NCBI RefSeq assembly: GCF_010692725.1
Contig: NZ_JAAFZB010000091.1
Location: 1-64,000 of the forward strand
DNA: 64,000 nt
From: Flavihumibacter soli
GTDB taxonomy: Bacteria > Bacteroidota > Bacteroidia > Sphingobacteriales > Sphingobacteriaceae
Direction: 5' to 3'
Part shown: positions 23,535 to 32,354 of the stretch, in pieces
How positions within the stretch are numbered: the stretch's first letter is position 1
Layout: every line of letters begins with the position of its first letter
Position numbers and translations under genes: made by a program
Notes under the pieces: model-generated
Seen by the model: only the letters and a program-made list of their open reading frames with translations
Databases searched by the model: none
Told to the model about the DNA's origin: nothing

Positions 23535-25142
23535 TTAGTTAATGTTTTCGGGTTTATATATCATTTCTTTTAGGGGAGGTATATCATACCTGTCCTTGAT
23601 TTTTTCCAATTTGACAATAATGGCCTTTGTATAGGCATTATGCTTGAAGTCATGAATTACTTCCAGAACATCCTGGTCTATGAACCTTGAATTTGAGCCA
23701 TCGATAATAACGTCGGACTCCATCGGAAGGTGAGTCAGTGTATACTGGATGGCTGCTTTATTTAAAAACGAAACTTCCTCAGCAAGTTTGATCCGGATGA
23801 GCTTTTTATTTCCATCCGATTCAATCTTATAAAAACAAGGATTCCGCAGGTTTGTGCGCAGGATATAAAATACACCAACCATCATTCCTATAGCGACTCC
23901 CTTCAGCAGGTCAGTGAATACAACCGCCAGCAGGGTTACCACGAATGGTACAAACTGATCACGACCGTTCGCCCACATCTTTTTGAATAGTTCCAGCTTG
24001 GCAAGTTTATATCCCGTAAAGATCAGGATCGCTGCCAGACATGAGAGTGGAATTTGATTGATTAAGCCCGGGATAAACAGCAGGGACAGAAGAAGCCACA
24101 TGCCATGATAGATCGCGCTCATTTTGGTTCGGGCACCTGAATTCACGTTGGCCGAGGATCGGACGATAACAGAGGTCATGGGTAAGCCGCCCAGCATTCC
24201 GCTGGCCATATTACCAACTCCCTGGGCTACAAGTTCCCTGTTGGTTGGAGATACCCGCTTGATCGGGTCAATCTTATCTACCGCTTCAATACCCAGCAAG
24301 GTTTCAAGGCTGGCCACTATAGCGATAGTGAACGCTACGATCCAGACATCCTTATTGGTGATCTGGGAGAAATCAGGCATCATTAGAAGATTGGTAAACT
24401 CCGTGAATGAATTCACCACCGGGATGGCAACCATTTGGTCGGCCCTCAGGGCGAGTGTGGTGCCCTGAAATGCCATGCTAAGCACAACCCCTATGATCAC
24501 CACCAGCAGTGGTGCGGGAAGAAGGCTTAACCGCTTCAGCTTTGGCCAGTAGATCATCACCAGCAAAGAGAGGGCACTGATGATTAGAGCACCATAGCTG
24601 ATCATATTGAGTGCTGAGCCGATGGCTGAGAACGTATTACCATCATCTGTCTGGAGAAAGCTTTCATCACCGATAAAGTCTGCATCATAGCCAAGCGCAT
24701 GTGGCAGTTGCTTCAATATCAATATGACCCCGATAGCAGCAAGCATACCTACTATCACAGACGATGGAAAATAATTTGCGATAGTACCTGCTTTAACAAA
24801 TCCCAAAATAATTTGCAGGATCCCGGCTAACACAACCGCCAGCAAAAAAGTCTGGTACGAGCCCAGTGAGGCAATTGCACCAAGTACAATAACAGTCAGA
24901 CCAGCTGCGGGGCCGCTTACACTTAGTTGGGCACCGCTGATGGATGAAACAACGATCCCTCCTATTATTCCGGTTAATATACCTGCAAACAAAGGGGCGC
25001 CTGAGGCTAAGGCTATACCTAAGCATAATGGCAGGGCGACCAGGAAAACGACAATACTTGCCGGTAAATCTTTCTTAAGATTTTTTTTCAAAAAGTACTT
25101 CCGCATATTCAACGGCGAAGTACTTCCGCTATTCTTATTCAT
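23535..25142 (-). CDS. SulP/SLC26-family anion transporter (probable bicarbonate transporter)
   Basis: A 535-residue integral membrane protein. It has the SulP opening DLPASIVVFLVALPLCLGIALASGAPLFAGI, the SGPAAGLTVIVLGAI anion-site region and a dozen or so hydrophobic helices. A cytoplasmic STAS-like domain follows from about residue 445, with NKAAIQYTLTHLPMESDVIIDGSNSRFIDQDVLEVI as its core. SulP proteins carry sulfate, bicarbonate or other anions. Its pairing with a carbonic anhydrase gene only 2 nt downstream argues for bicarbonate, by inference. It is the first gene of that two-gene operon. Confidence 0.9.
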   Translation of the reverse strand: MNKNSGSTSPLNMRKYFLKKNLKKDLPASIVVFLVALPLCLGIALASGAPLFAGILTGIIGGIVVSSISGAQLSVSGPAAGLTVIVLGAIASLGSYQTFLLAVVLAGILQIILGFVKAGTIANYFPSSVIVGMLAAIGVILILKQLPHALGYDADFIGDESFLQTDDGNTFSAIGSALNMISYGALIISALSLLVMIYWPKLKRLSLLPAPLLVVIIGVVLSMAFQGTTLALRADQMVAIPVVNSFTEFTNLLMMPDFSQITNKDVWIVAFTIAIVASLETLLGIEAVDKIDPIKRVSPTNRELVAQGVGNMASGMLGGLPMTSVIVRSSANVNSGARTKMSAIYHGMWLLLSLLFIPGLINQIPLSCLAAILIFTGYKLAKLELFKKMWANGRDQFVPFVVTLLAVVFTDLLKGVAIGMMVGVFYILRTNLRNPCFYKIESDGNKKLIRIKLAEEVSFLNKAAIQYTLTHLPMESDVIIDGSNSRFIDQDVLEVIHDFKHNAYTKAIIVKLEKIKDRYDIPPLKEMIYKPENIN

Positions 25143-25227
25143 ATAGAACGTTTAATCAGAATTAAAAAATTGCAATAAAGAACCGGCTGCAAAAGGATGC
25201 AGGGACAGTTTTAGAAAGAAATTTTAA

Positions 25228-25545
25228 TTAAGCGTTCGGAGGGGGAGTAGGAACAGAAGGATAGAAACTCTGAATCGGCTGGTCTTCATAGCTGAATACT
25301 TGCGAACAGAGCAGGCCGACTAGTGGTTGAGCAAAGTTAAAGTGGTGAGCATGTTGAATCTCTTCCCATTTTGCTTCGGCACCCTTAGGAGTCTGATGTT
25401 CTATCTCTAACTGCATGATGACCGAATAAACCGATTTCTCATCCATATTGACGATCAGAAGGGGTGCCACGGAAATAGCCATCTTCGCGAAGAAGATGAA
25501 AAGAAAGACAGTACTGAATATCTTTTTAGCTATTTCTTTAAACAT
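25228..25545 (-). CDS. Small membrane-associated protein of unknown function
   Basis: A 105-residue protein with a hydrophobic N-terminal segment (about 10-32, STVFLFIFFAKMAISVAPLLIV) that could be a signal or anchor. A polar domain follows with HAHHFNFAQPLVG and a proline-rich C-terminal end (YPSVPTPPPN). I do not recognise a family. It lies 86 nt upstream of the SulP gene on the same strand. The HAHHF cluster might bind a metal, but this is speculation. Coding likelihood rests on the coherent signal-plus-domain layout and the lack of an alternative. Confidence 0.55.
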   Translation of the reverse strand: MFKEIAKKIFSTVFLFIFFAKMAISVAPLLIVNMDEKSVYSVIMQLEIEHQTPKGAEAKWEEIQHAHHFNFAQPLVGLLCSQVFSYEDQPIQSFYPSVPTPPPNA

Positions 25546-25709
25546 TGGTCAACGATTGCACGTTTTTTAAACTTTGCGAAAATAATCAAAAACCGGTCCG
25601 CTGAAAGAGCCTGACAGTTTTTTTACATTACTTTGCTTAAAACGCAAACTCCTGCTTGCCCTGCTTATTGCCTGTTCAATAAATCTAGATGCAAATATAC
25701 GATGACATC

Positions 25710-25735
25710 AGCCACCTGATTTATCACAGGTGGCT
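25710..25735. repeat. Perfect 9-bp inverted repeat upstream of the carboxylase gene
   Basis: AGCCACCTG (25710-25718) and CAGGTGGCT (25727-25735) with an 8-nt loop, not followed by a T-run. It lies in the 25546-25824 intergenic region, about 90 bp before the GTG start. It could be an operator; nothing else is visible in the gap. Confidence 0.55.
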
Positions 25736-25824
25736 CACCCGGGCGGCTTGCGCTGATTTAATTTTTCTTTAACTGAATTTAGTACTTTTATCGCTGGCGG
25801 AATGCCGGTGTTAACCAAAGCAAC

Positions 25825-27366
25825 GTGGATAAAAAGATAGAATTATTACAAACCAAACGGGAAGAAGCATCATTGGGTGGTGGTACAGCCCGCATAGAAA
25901 GCCAACATAAAAAGGGCAAACTTACTGCGCGGGAAAGATTGCACTTCCTCCTCGATGAAGGCTCTTTTGAAGAGATCGGAATGCTGGTAACACACCGGTC
26001 AACTGATTTCGGAATGGAAAAGGAACGCTATGCAGGCGATGGTGTAGTGACCGGATATGGAACCGTAAACGGGCGGCTGGTTTATGTATTTTCCCAGGAC
26101 TTTACAGTTTTTGGCGGTTCCCTCTCAGAAACCCATGCAGAAAAGATCTGTAAGATCATGGACCTTGCGTTAAAAAATGGGGCACCTGTTATTGGGTTAA
26201 ACGATTCTGGAGGGGCGCGAATACAGGAAGGCGTAGTATCGTTAGGTGGTTACGCAGATATCTTTTACCGCAATACGATGGCCTCGGGAGTTGTGCCGCA
26301 AATATCTGCTATTATGGGACCGTGTGCCGGCGGAGCGGTTTATTCCCCGGCTATCACTGACTTTGTGCTGATGGTCGAGAACACGTCATATATGTTTGTT
26401 ACCGGGCCGAACGTTGTGAAAACCGTTACACATGAAGAAGTTTCATCGGAAGAACTGGGCGGAGCTTCAACACATGCAACCAAATCGGGAGTGACACATT
26501 TCGCCTGTGCCAACGAGCTGGAAGCAATAAACCATGTGAAGCAGTTGCTGAGTTATATGCCGCAAAATTGCGAAGAACAAACGCCCCGCTACGACTACGA
26601 AAGCGGAGATGAATTGCGTCCGCAGTTGAATGATATAATGCCACAAAACATTTCCCAACCATATGATATAAGGGAAATAATCTCTGAGGTAATTGATGAG
26701 TCCTCCTTTTTAGAAATTCACAAAGATTTCGCGGAGAACATCGTTGTTGGCTTTGGCCGCCTGGCAGGGCGTAGTATCGGGATTGTTGCCAATCAGCCGG
26801 CATTCTTAGCAGGCGTTCTGGATATCCACTCCTCTACAAAGGCCGCACGGTTTGTTCGTTTCTGCGACAGTTTCAATATACCCTTACTCGTATTCGAAGA
26901 TGTTCCGGGCTTTTTACCGGGCACCGATCAGGAGTGGAATGCGATCATTACGAATGGCGCTAAGTTGCTCTATGCGTTCTGCGAAGCCACTGTACCACGT
27001 ATCACCGTGATCACACGCAAAGCATATGGCGGCGCTTACGATGTGATGAATTCGAAACACATTGGTGCAGATATGAATTATGCCTGGCCGACTGCCGAGA
27101 TCGCGGTTATGGGTGCGAAGGGTGCCGCTGAAATCATCTTTAAACGGGAGATCCAGGCGGCCACCGATCCTAATGAGAAATGGCTGGAAAAGGAAAAAGA
27201 GTATTCAGATATTTTCGCCAATCCTTACCGTGCAGCCGAACGTGGCTTTATTGATGAGGTAATCGAACCTTCAGAAACGCGTCATAAGCTGATCAGGGCA
27301 TTTAAAATGCTTGAAAATAAGGTGGTGAATAATCCCCGGAAGAAGCATGGAAATATTCCCCTCTAG
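25825..27366 (+). CDS. Acyl-CoA carboxylase (propionyl-CoA type) beta subunit / methylmalonyl-CoA decarboxylase alpha
   Basis: A 513-residue carboxyltransferase with both crotonase-fold halves. The N-half has [37 protein letters not shown] and [14 protein letters not shown]; the C-half has [25 protein letters not shown] and [16 protein letters not shown], followed by [15 protein letters not shown] and a [11 protein letters not shown] segment. It transfers carboxyl between biotin and propionyl-CoA. With the mutase at 10597 it would link propionyl-CoA to succinyl-CoA, though the genes are 13 kb apart. No biotin-carrier or biotin carboxylase gene is adjacent. Translation starts with GTG at 25825. 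Confidence 0.93.
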   Translation: MDKKIELLQTKREEASLGGGTARIESQHKKGKLTARERLHFLLDEGSFEEIGMLVTHRSTDFGMEKERYAGDGVVTGYGTVNGRLVYVFSQDFTVFGGSLSETHAEKICKIMDLALKNGAPVIGLNDSGGARIQEGVVSLGGYADIFYRNTMASGVVPQISAIMGPCAGGAVYSPAITDFVLMVENTSYMFVTGPNVVKTVTHEEVSSEELGGASTHATKSGVTHFACANELEAINHVKQLLSYMPQNCEEQTPRYDYESGDELRPQLNDIMPQNISQPYDIREIISEVIDESSFLEIHKDFAENIVVGFGRLAGRSIGIVANQPAFLAGVLDIHSSTKAARFVRFCDSFNIPLLVFEDVPGFLPGTDQEWNAIITNGAKLLYAFCEATVPRITVITRKAYGGAYDVMNSKHIGADMNYAWPTAEIAVMGAKGAAEIIFKREIQAATDPNEKWLEKEKEYSDIFANPYRAAERGFIDEVIEPSETRHKLIRAFKMLENKVVNNPRKKHGNIPL

Positions 27367-27402
27367 TGCTGGTTTTGAGAAGTTAATATAACCAGGGATC
27401 AT

Positions 27403-28050
27403 ATGAAAAACCTTATAATTATACTCATCTGCCTGCTTGCCGTTAAACACTCAATAGCCCAGGAACCAGCTCCTAACGATCAATATAAATACTTTGATGT
27501 AAAAGGACTTCAAATAACAAAGGCTAAATTCGAAGATAGGCGAAAGACCAACATGTATCTGGACATCCCCGGCGATTCAGCGAATCATATGAAATTAATT
27601 GAGAGAGTTGAAACGGGCCAGATAAATGATGTAAAGAACCTGTACGAATTAATCGGGAATACGACCGGGAGTAAATTGGATGAAACAAAACCTTTGGTAA
27701 TCATTTACCATCCCGGTCCTGATCTATGTAATTCAGGCGGTTCATCAAGTGTGGAATTTAAAAGCAAATGGTTTAAAGAACTGGAAAGCGGAGTATTCAA
27801 GATCACTGCAAGTAAACCCGTGTATATCTATAAAGATGAGCAGGGTGTTGAAAGGTATAAGGCTTTAATGACCTGGTACAAAGATCCCGAGGGCACTATT
27901 GAGAGACTATTCTTTAGATATCATTATCCATGTTCCAGCTTTACAGTTATAGGCAAGGATGGAAATTATATCAGCTACTTCGGTGAGTTTGGGAAGGAAA
28001 GTGTTTGGGCTGCAGCAAAAAGACTAGCGAAGCCGGCAGGCAGTAAATAA
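27403..28050 (+). CDS. Secreted protein of unknown function
   Basis: A 215-residue protein with a signal peptide (MKNLIIILICLLAVKHSIAQ, cleavage after Gln20). The mature part has DETKPLVIIYHPGPDLCNSGG near residue 95 and FFRYHYPCSSFTVIGKDGNYISYFGEFG near 170-200. The single Cys in each segment could pair or bind a ligand. The arrangement is loosely reminiscent of a thioredoxin-like fold, but no CxxC is present and I make no family call. It follows the carboxylase by 36 nt on the same strand. Confidence 0.65.
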   Translation: MKNLIIILICLLAVKHSIAQEPAPNDQYKYFDVKGLQITKAKFEDRRKTNMYLDIPGDSANHMKLIERVETGQINDVKNLYELIGNTTGSKLDETKPLVIIYHPGPDLCNSGGSSSVEFKSKWFKELESGVFKITASKPVYIYKDEQGVERYKALMTWYKDPEGTIERLFFRYHYPCSSFTVIGKDGNYISYFGEFGKESVWAAAKRLAKPAGSK

Positions 28051-28087
28051 TCACTTTGCATATTATTATTCATTTAGGATTAGTTCA

Positions 28088-28507
28088 GTGCCCCATATAG
28101 AACAAATACCTCTGGAACTCGCTCTGAGAGTACGGCTTAGGGCGATGTATCCGGGTCAGAAAAGGGAAGTCGCAGAACTTGCGGACGACGCCGACGGAAT
28201 CCACTTCGGCTTGTTTGATAACAACAAGCTGATCAGCGTAGCCTCATGGTTCAGGCGAAATGAGAGTGAGGCACAGTTCAGGAAGCTGGCTACTCTGGAG
28301 GAATTCCGGAATTCAGGTTATGGGACCTCACTGATGCGATATATTATGGAATTCAGCAAAGGTGAAAATATCCGTAATCTGTGGTGTAATGCCCGGGTAA
28401 GCGCCGGAAGATTTTATAAAAAGCTTGGTTTTACAGAAACAGGGCACTCCTTCGCAAAGAATGGAATTGACTATGTGATCATGACGGTTAACTTAGGGGA
28501 TGAATAA
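28088..28507 (+). CDS. GNAT-family N-acetyltransferase
   Basis: A 139-residue acetyltransferase. The acetyl-CoA-binding motif A is LATLEEFRNSGYGTSLMRYIM (R/Q-x-x-G-x-G/A pattern as FRNSGYGTSL) near residue 75. FYKKLGFTETGHSF follows near residue 115, as in most GNATs. The start is a GTG at 28088; the next in-frame ATG would remove the first 18 residues and part of the N-terminal helix. Substrate unknown. It is downstream of the unknown secreted protein gene with a 37-nt gap. Confidence 0.85.
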   Translation: MPHIEQIPLELALRVRLRAMYPGQKREVAELADDADGIHFGLFDNNKLISVASWFRRNESEAQFRKLATLEEFRNSGYGTSLMRYIMEFSKGENIRNLWCNARVSAGRFYKKLGFTETGHSFAKNGIDYVIMTVNLGDE

Positions 28508-28661
28508 CATAGCTCTGGTCTTTGGCCGAACGCTTTTTACTGGCGTTAAGCTTCTTGCCTTGAATTCAACGATTATGTGTACAGGTCCCGGTATCGTTTG
28601 TTATAACCCTGATTAAGATGCAATTCGATGTTATTTTTACCCCAGGCAGCTATTAAGCTGT

Positions 28662-28669
28662 TATCTTTG
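28662..28669 (+). promoter_or_regulatory. -7 element of the M42 peptidase gene
   Basis: TATCTTTG at 28662-28669, 19 nt before the ATG, matches TAnnTTTG; no -33 TTTG at 19-nt spacing. Confidence 0.5.
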
Positions 28670-28688
28670 CCGGAGCACTAAATTTATT

Positions 28689-29801
28689 ATGGAAGATAAG
28701 AACGCAAAAAAAGCAAAACACGTCAGTGTAGTTACTCCGAAATCCCTCGATTTTTTTGAAAGATATATCAACAACCCCTCGCCTACAGGTTATGAATGGG
28801 AAGGCCAGCGATTATGGCTCGATTATCTGAAGCCTTATGTTGACGAGCATTTTGTAGATAACTATGGCACAGCCGTCGCAGTTATCAATCCTCAGGCACC
28901 CTACCGGGTGGTTATTGAGGCGCATGCCGATGAGATATCATGGTATGTAAATTATATTAACAAAGAAGGCCTGATCTATGTGATCCGCAATGGTGGTTCT
29001 GATCATCAGATAGCTCCCTCGAAGCGTGTGAACATTCATACTGAAAAAGGTATTGTGAAAGGCGTCTTCGGCTGGCCGGCAATACATACCCGTAACGGCG
29101 AAAAAGAAGAAGCGCCGTCATTAAAAAATATCTTCCTTGATTGCGGCTGCACGTCTGCAGAGGAAGTTGAAAAGCTTGGAATTCATGTGGGTTGTGTGAT
29201 AACTTACGAAGACGAGTTCATGATATTGAATGACCGCTATTATGTCGGCCGGGCGCTGGATAACCGGGCTGGCGGATTCATGATCGCCGAGGTTGCGCGT
29301 CTCATTAAAGAAAATAAGAAAGTGCTGCCCTTTGGATTATATATCGTTAACTCGGTTCAGGAAGAGATTGGGCTGAGAGGCGCTGAAATGATAGCAAATC
29401 GAATTAAGCCGCACCTGGCTATCGTTACAGATGTCACGCATGATACCCAGACACCTATGATCAATAAAATCACCCAGGGCGATCTGGCATGCGGCAAAGG
29501 GCCGGTCGTATCGTATGCACCGGCGGTACAAACTAACCTGAATAAGTTGCTGATCCGGACAGCAGAAAAGAACCATATTCCATTCCAGCGGCAAGCCTCA
29601 TCTCGATCTACCGGCACGGATACAGATGCATTTGCTTATTCAAACGACGGAGTAGTTTCGGCGTTAATAAGCTTGCCGCTTCGCTACATGCACACGACGG
29701 TTGAAATGATACACAAGGAAGATGTAGACAACGTGATCCGGTTAATTTATGAATCACTATTGAGCATCACCGTGGACCATGATTTCAGATCGATAAAATA
29801 A
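28689..29801 (+). CDS. M42-family metallo-aminopeptidase
   Basis: A 370-residue co-catalytic metallopeptidase. The metal ligands and catalytic residues appear in order: H in EAHADEISW, D in ALDNRAGG, the EE pair in QEEIGLRGAE, D in VTDVTHD and H in MHTTVEMI. These match M42 (FrvX/TET-like) aminopeptidases, which form large cytosolic complexes that trim peptides. The length is normal. It has its own promoter and terminator, so it is probably monocistronic. Confidence 0.93.
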   Translation: MEDKNAKKAKHVSVVTPKSLDFFERYINNPSPTGYEWEGQRLWLDYLKPYVDEHFVDNYGTAVAVINPQAPYRVVIEAHADEISWYVNYINKEGLIYVIRNGGSDHQIAPSKRVNIHTEKGIVKGVFGWPAIHTRNGEKEEAPSLKNIFLDCGCTSAEEVEKLGIHVGCVITYEDEFMILNDRYYVGRALDNRAGGFMIAEVARLIKENKKVLPFGLYIVNSVQEEIGLRGAEMIANRIKPHLAIVTDVTHDTQTPMINKITQGDLACGKGPVVSYAPAVQTNLNKLLIRTAEKNHIPFQRQASSRSTGTDTDAFAYSNDGVVSALISLPLRYMHTTVEMIHKEDVDNVIRLIYESLLSITVDHDFRSIK

Positions 29802-29805
29802 AACA

Positions 29806-29840
29806 AAGAAAGGCGGGAAACCGCCCTTCTTAAATTTTTG
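29806..29840 (+). terminator. Terminator after the M42 peptidase gene
   Basis: A nearly perfect 11-bp stem (29806-29816 / 29821-29831, one mismatch) with a 4-nt loop, followed by TAAATTTTTG. Confidence 0.75.
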
Positions 29841-29845
29841 TACTA

Positions 29846-32266
29846 ATGAATTTATTTAAAAAAGCGGGGACATTGTTTTTCCTGCTGTATGCATCCACTG
29901 CATCTTCCCAGGAAAACCTTTCCTATCAGAAACCTCCGCAATCCATATTAGCTCTTGCCGAAGCGCCAACCACGCCAACGGTTCGGATCAGTTCTGAAGG
30001 CGAATGGATGCTCTTGCTGGAGAGTCCCGGCTTGCCTTCCATAAAAGAAGTATCACAACCGGAGCTGAGACTGGCTGGCTTGCGTATCAATCCGGCTAAT
30101 AACGGGAAAAGCCGCAGTGCGTTTTACAAAGGCATTCGGGTGAAATCAGTGGAGGGAAATGATGAATTTACCTTTGAAGGCTTACCTTCAGATCCGCAAT
30201 TTTCTGATGTTACCTGGTCTCCCGATGAGACGAAGATTGCGTTCCTCAACAATACGGATAAAGGCATCGAACTTTGGTTCGGAGACCTGAAAAGCAGGAG
30301 CGCCAAAAAGGTCACAGCCCAATTTCTAAATGACACATATGGCAACACTTTTACATGGGCTCCCGACAGCAAAAGTATACTGGCGAAGTTTATAGATGAT
30401 AACAGAGCTAAGGTGCCTGAGAATTCAGCCGTACCTACGGGGCCTGTCGTGCAGGAGAGTTCAGGTAAAGCGGCACCTTCCCGCACATACCAGGACTTAT
30501 TGAAAAATCCCTACCAGGAGTCATTATTTGACTATTACTTTTCAGCTACACTGAAACGCGTAAGTCTGGATGGCGAATTAAGCAGCATACTCGGACCGGC
30601 GATATTTCGGTCCTTTGAATATTCCCCGAAAGGAGACTATATCCTGGTGGAAACAATAAAGCGTCCCTACTCTTACCTTGTCCCTGCAAACCTGTTTCCT
30701 TACACCACTGAGATCGTCAATGAAACAGGTAAAATGGTTAAAACACTATTTAGTGCTCCGCTTGCTGAAAATCTTCCGGCCGGGTTTGATGCAGTTCCAA
30801 CCGGTCCGAGAGAGTTCGGCTGGCGAGCGGATAAACCAGCTACCGTCTACTGGGTGGAAGCAATGGATAAGGGCGACCCCGCAATAAGAGTTCCCTTACG
30901 GGACATGATCTACACTATGGCAGCTCCCTTCAACAGTGCGCCGCTTAAACTCGCGGAATGTTACCTCCGGTTTAACGATATTCATTGGGCTACTGACCAG
31001 TTGGCGATCGTGACAGAACGCTGGTGGAAAACGCGGGCAGAACGCAGAGTGTATATTAAACCAGGAAATGAAACATACCGCGTAAATCTTTTCGACTTTT
31101 ACTATGAAGATGCTTATGCGGATCCCGGCGCGCTGATTACCCGGAAAAACGAATACAACAGACCAGTCCTGCTGACTGAGGGTCAAAATATCTTCACGAT
31201 AAGTGAGGGTGCTTCCCCGCAGGGAAACAGGCCCTTTGTATTTAAGTTTAATATCAAAACGAAGCTGACGGATACCTTATTCCGTTCAAGCGCGCCGTAC
31301 TATGAACGTCCTGTATTTTTTAACAACCGCAAATTTGTGATCACCAGCAGGGAGGCAGTGGATACGGTTCCAAACTATTACTATGTAGATCTGCCGGATC
31401 TGAAACACATTCCTCTGACTTCCTTTGCAGATCCATACCCGGAGCTAAAAGGGATACAGAAGCAGCTATTAAGCTATAAGCGGACAGACGGATTGACGCT
31501 GACGGGCACCTTATACCTTCCAAAAGATTACAGTACCTCTAAAGGAAGATTGCCGGTTTTAATGTGGGCCTACCCTCGTGAGTTTAAAACAACTGCGGCA
31601 GCCGGGCAGGTTAAGGGCTCACCTTATCAATTTACCCGCTTAAGCTGGGGTTCGCCGGTCTATTGGGTTACCAGGGGTTACGCTGTCCTGGATAACGCAG
31701 ACATGCCGATTGTTGGGGAAAGCAATAAGAATCCCAACGATACCTTCGTGGATCAGATCAGATATAATGCGCAGGCCGCTGTTGATAAATTAACGACGAT
31801 GGGAGTTGCTGACGCGAAAAGAATTGCTGTTGGCGGCCACTCTTACGGCGCCTTTATGACGGCGAACCTATTGGCACATACCGATCTGTTCGCAGCCGGG
31901 ATAGCGCGCAGCGGAGCTTACAATCGTAGTCTCACCCCATTCGGTTTCCAGGCAGAAGAACGAACCTATTGGGAAGCGACAGACGTTTACAATAAAATGT
32001 CACCCTTCACTTACTCTAATAAGATTAAAGAGCCATTATTGCTGATTCACGGTGAAGCGGATAATAATTCAGGCACGTTTCCATTGCAAAGCGAGCGTTT
32101 TTTTAATGCATTGAAAGGCCACGGGGCGACGACCCGGCTGGTGTTCCTTCCTGCCGAAGCACATAGTTACCGGGCAAAAGAATCGGTGCTTCATATGCTC
32201 TGGGAGATGGATCAATGGCTTGAAAAGCATGTAAAGAAAGTTTCGACGGAAACTTCATCAAAATAA
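29846..32266 (+). CDS. Secreted S9-family (prolyl oligopeptidase-like) serine peptidase
   Basis: An 806-residue protein with a signal peptide (to about residue 21, ASTASSQ). A beta-propeller region covers about 30-560 (SDVTWSPDETKIAFLNN, TFTWAPDSKSILAKF) and an alpha/beta-hydrolase domain follows. The catalytic triad is clear: Ser in GGHSYGAFMTANL, Asp in HGEADNNSGTFPLQ and His in EAHSYRAKES. It resembles Bacteroidota and plant glutamyl-type prolyl oligopeptidases. It would degrade peptides in the periplasm. It is flanked by terminators on both sides and is a single-gene unit. Confidence 0.93.
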   Translation: MNLFKKAGTLFFLLYASTASSQENLSYQKPPQSILALAEAPTTPTVRISSEGEWMLLLESPGLPSIKEVSQPELRLAGLRINPANNGKSRSAFYKGIRVKSVEGNDEFTFEGLPSDPQFSDVTWSPDETKIAFLNNTDKGIELWFGDLKSRSAKKVTAQFLNDTYGNTFTWAPDSKSILAKFIDDNRAKVPENSAVPTGPVVQESSGKAAPSRTYQDLLKNPYQESLFDYYFSATLKRVSLDGELSSILGPAIFRSFEYSPKGDYILVETIKRPYSYLVPANLFPYTTEIVNETGKMVKTLFSAPLAENLPAGFDAVPTGPREFGWRADKPATVYWVEAMDKGDPAIRVPLRDMIYTMAAPFNSAPLKLAECYLRFNDIHWATDQLAIVTERWWKTRAERRVYIKPGNETYRVNLFDFYYEDAYADPGALITRKNEYNRPVLLTEGQNIFTISEGASPQGNRPFVFKFNIKTKLTDTLFRSSAPYYERPVFFNNRKFVITSREAVDTVPNYYYVDLPDLKHIPLTSFADPYPELKGIQKQLLSYKRTDGLTLTGTLYLPKDYSTSKGRLPVLMWAYPREFKTTAAAGQVKGSPYQFTRLSWGSPVYWVTRGYAVLDNADMPIVGESNKNPNDTFVDQIRYNAQAAVDKLTTMGVADAKRIAVGGHSYGAFMTANLLAHTDLFAAGIARSGAYNRSLTPFGFQAEERTYWEATDVYNKMSPFTYSNKIKEPLLLIHGEADNNSGTFPLQSERFFNALKGHGATTRLVFLPAEAHSYRAKESVLHMLWEMDQWLEKHVKKVSTETSSK

Positions 32267-32282
32267 ATAAAAGAGAACAAGC

Positions 32283-32310
32283 GAGGCAATTCAATACGGA
32301 TTGCCTCATT
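32283..32310 (+). terminator. Terminator after the S9 peptidase gene
   Basis: Stem GAGGCAAT (32283-32290) / ATTGCCTC (32300-32307) with a 9-nt loop, followed by ATTTATTTC. Confidence 0.75.
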
Positions 32311-32354
32311 TATTTCATAATTTATGTAAATTCAGAATACATAAGCCAATCTGC

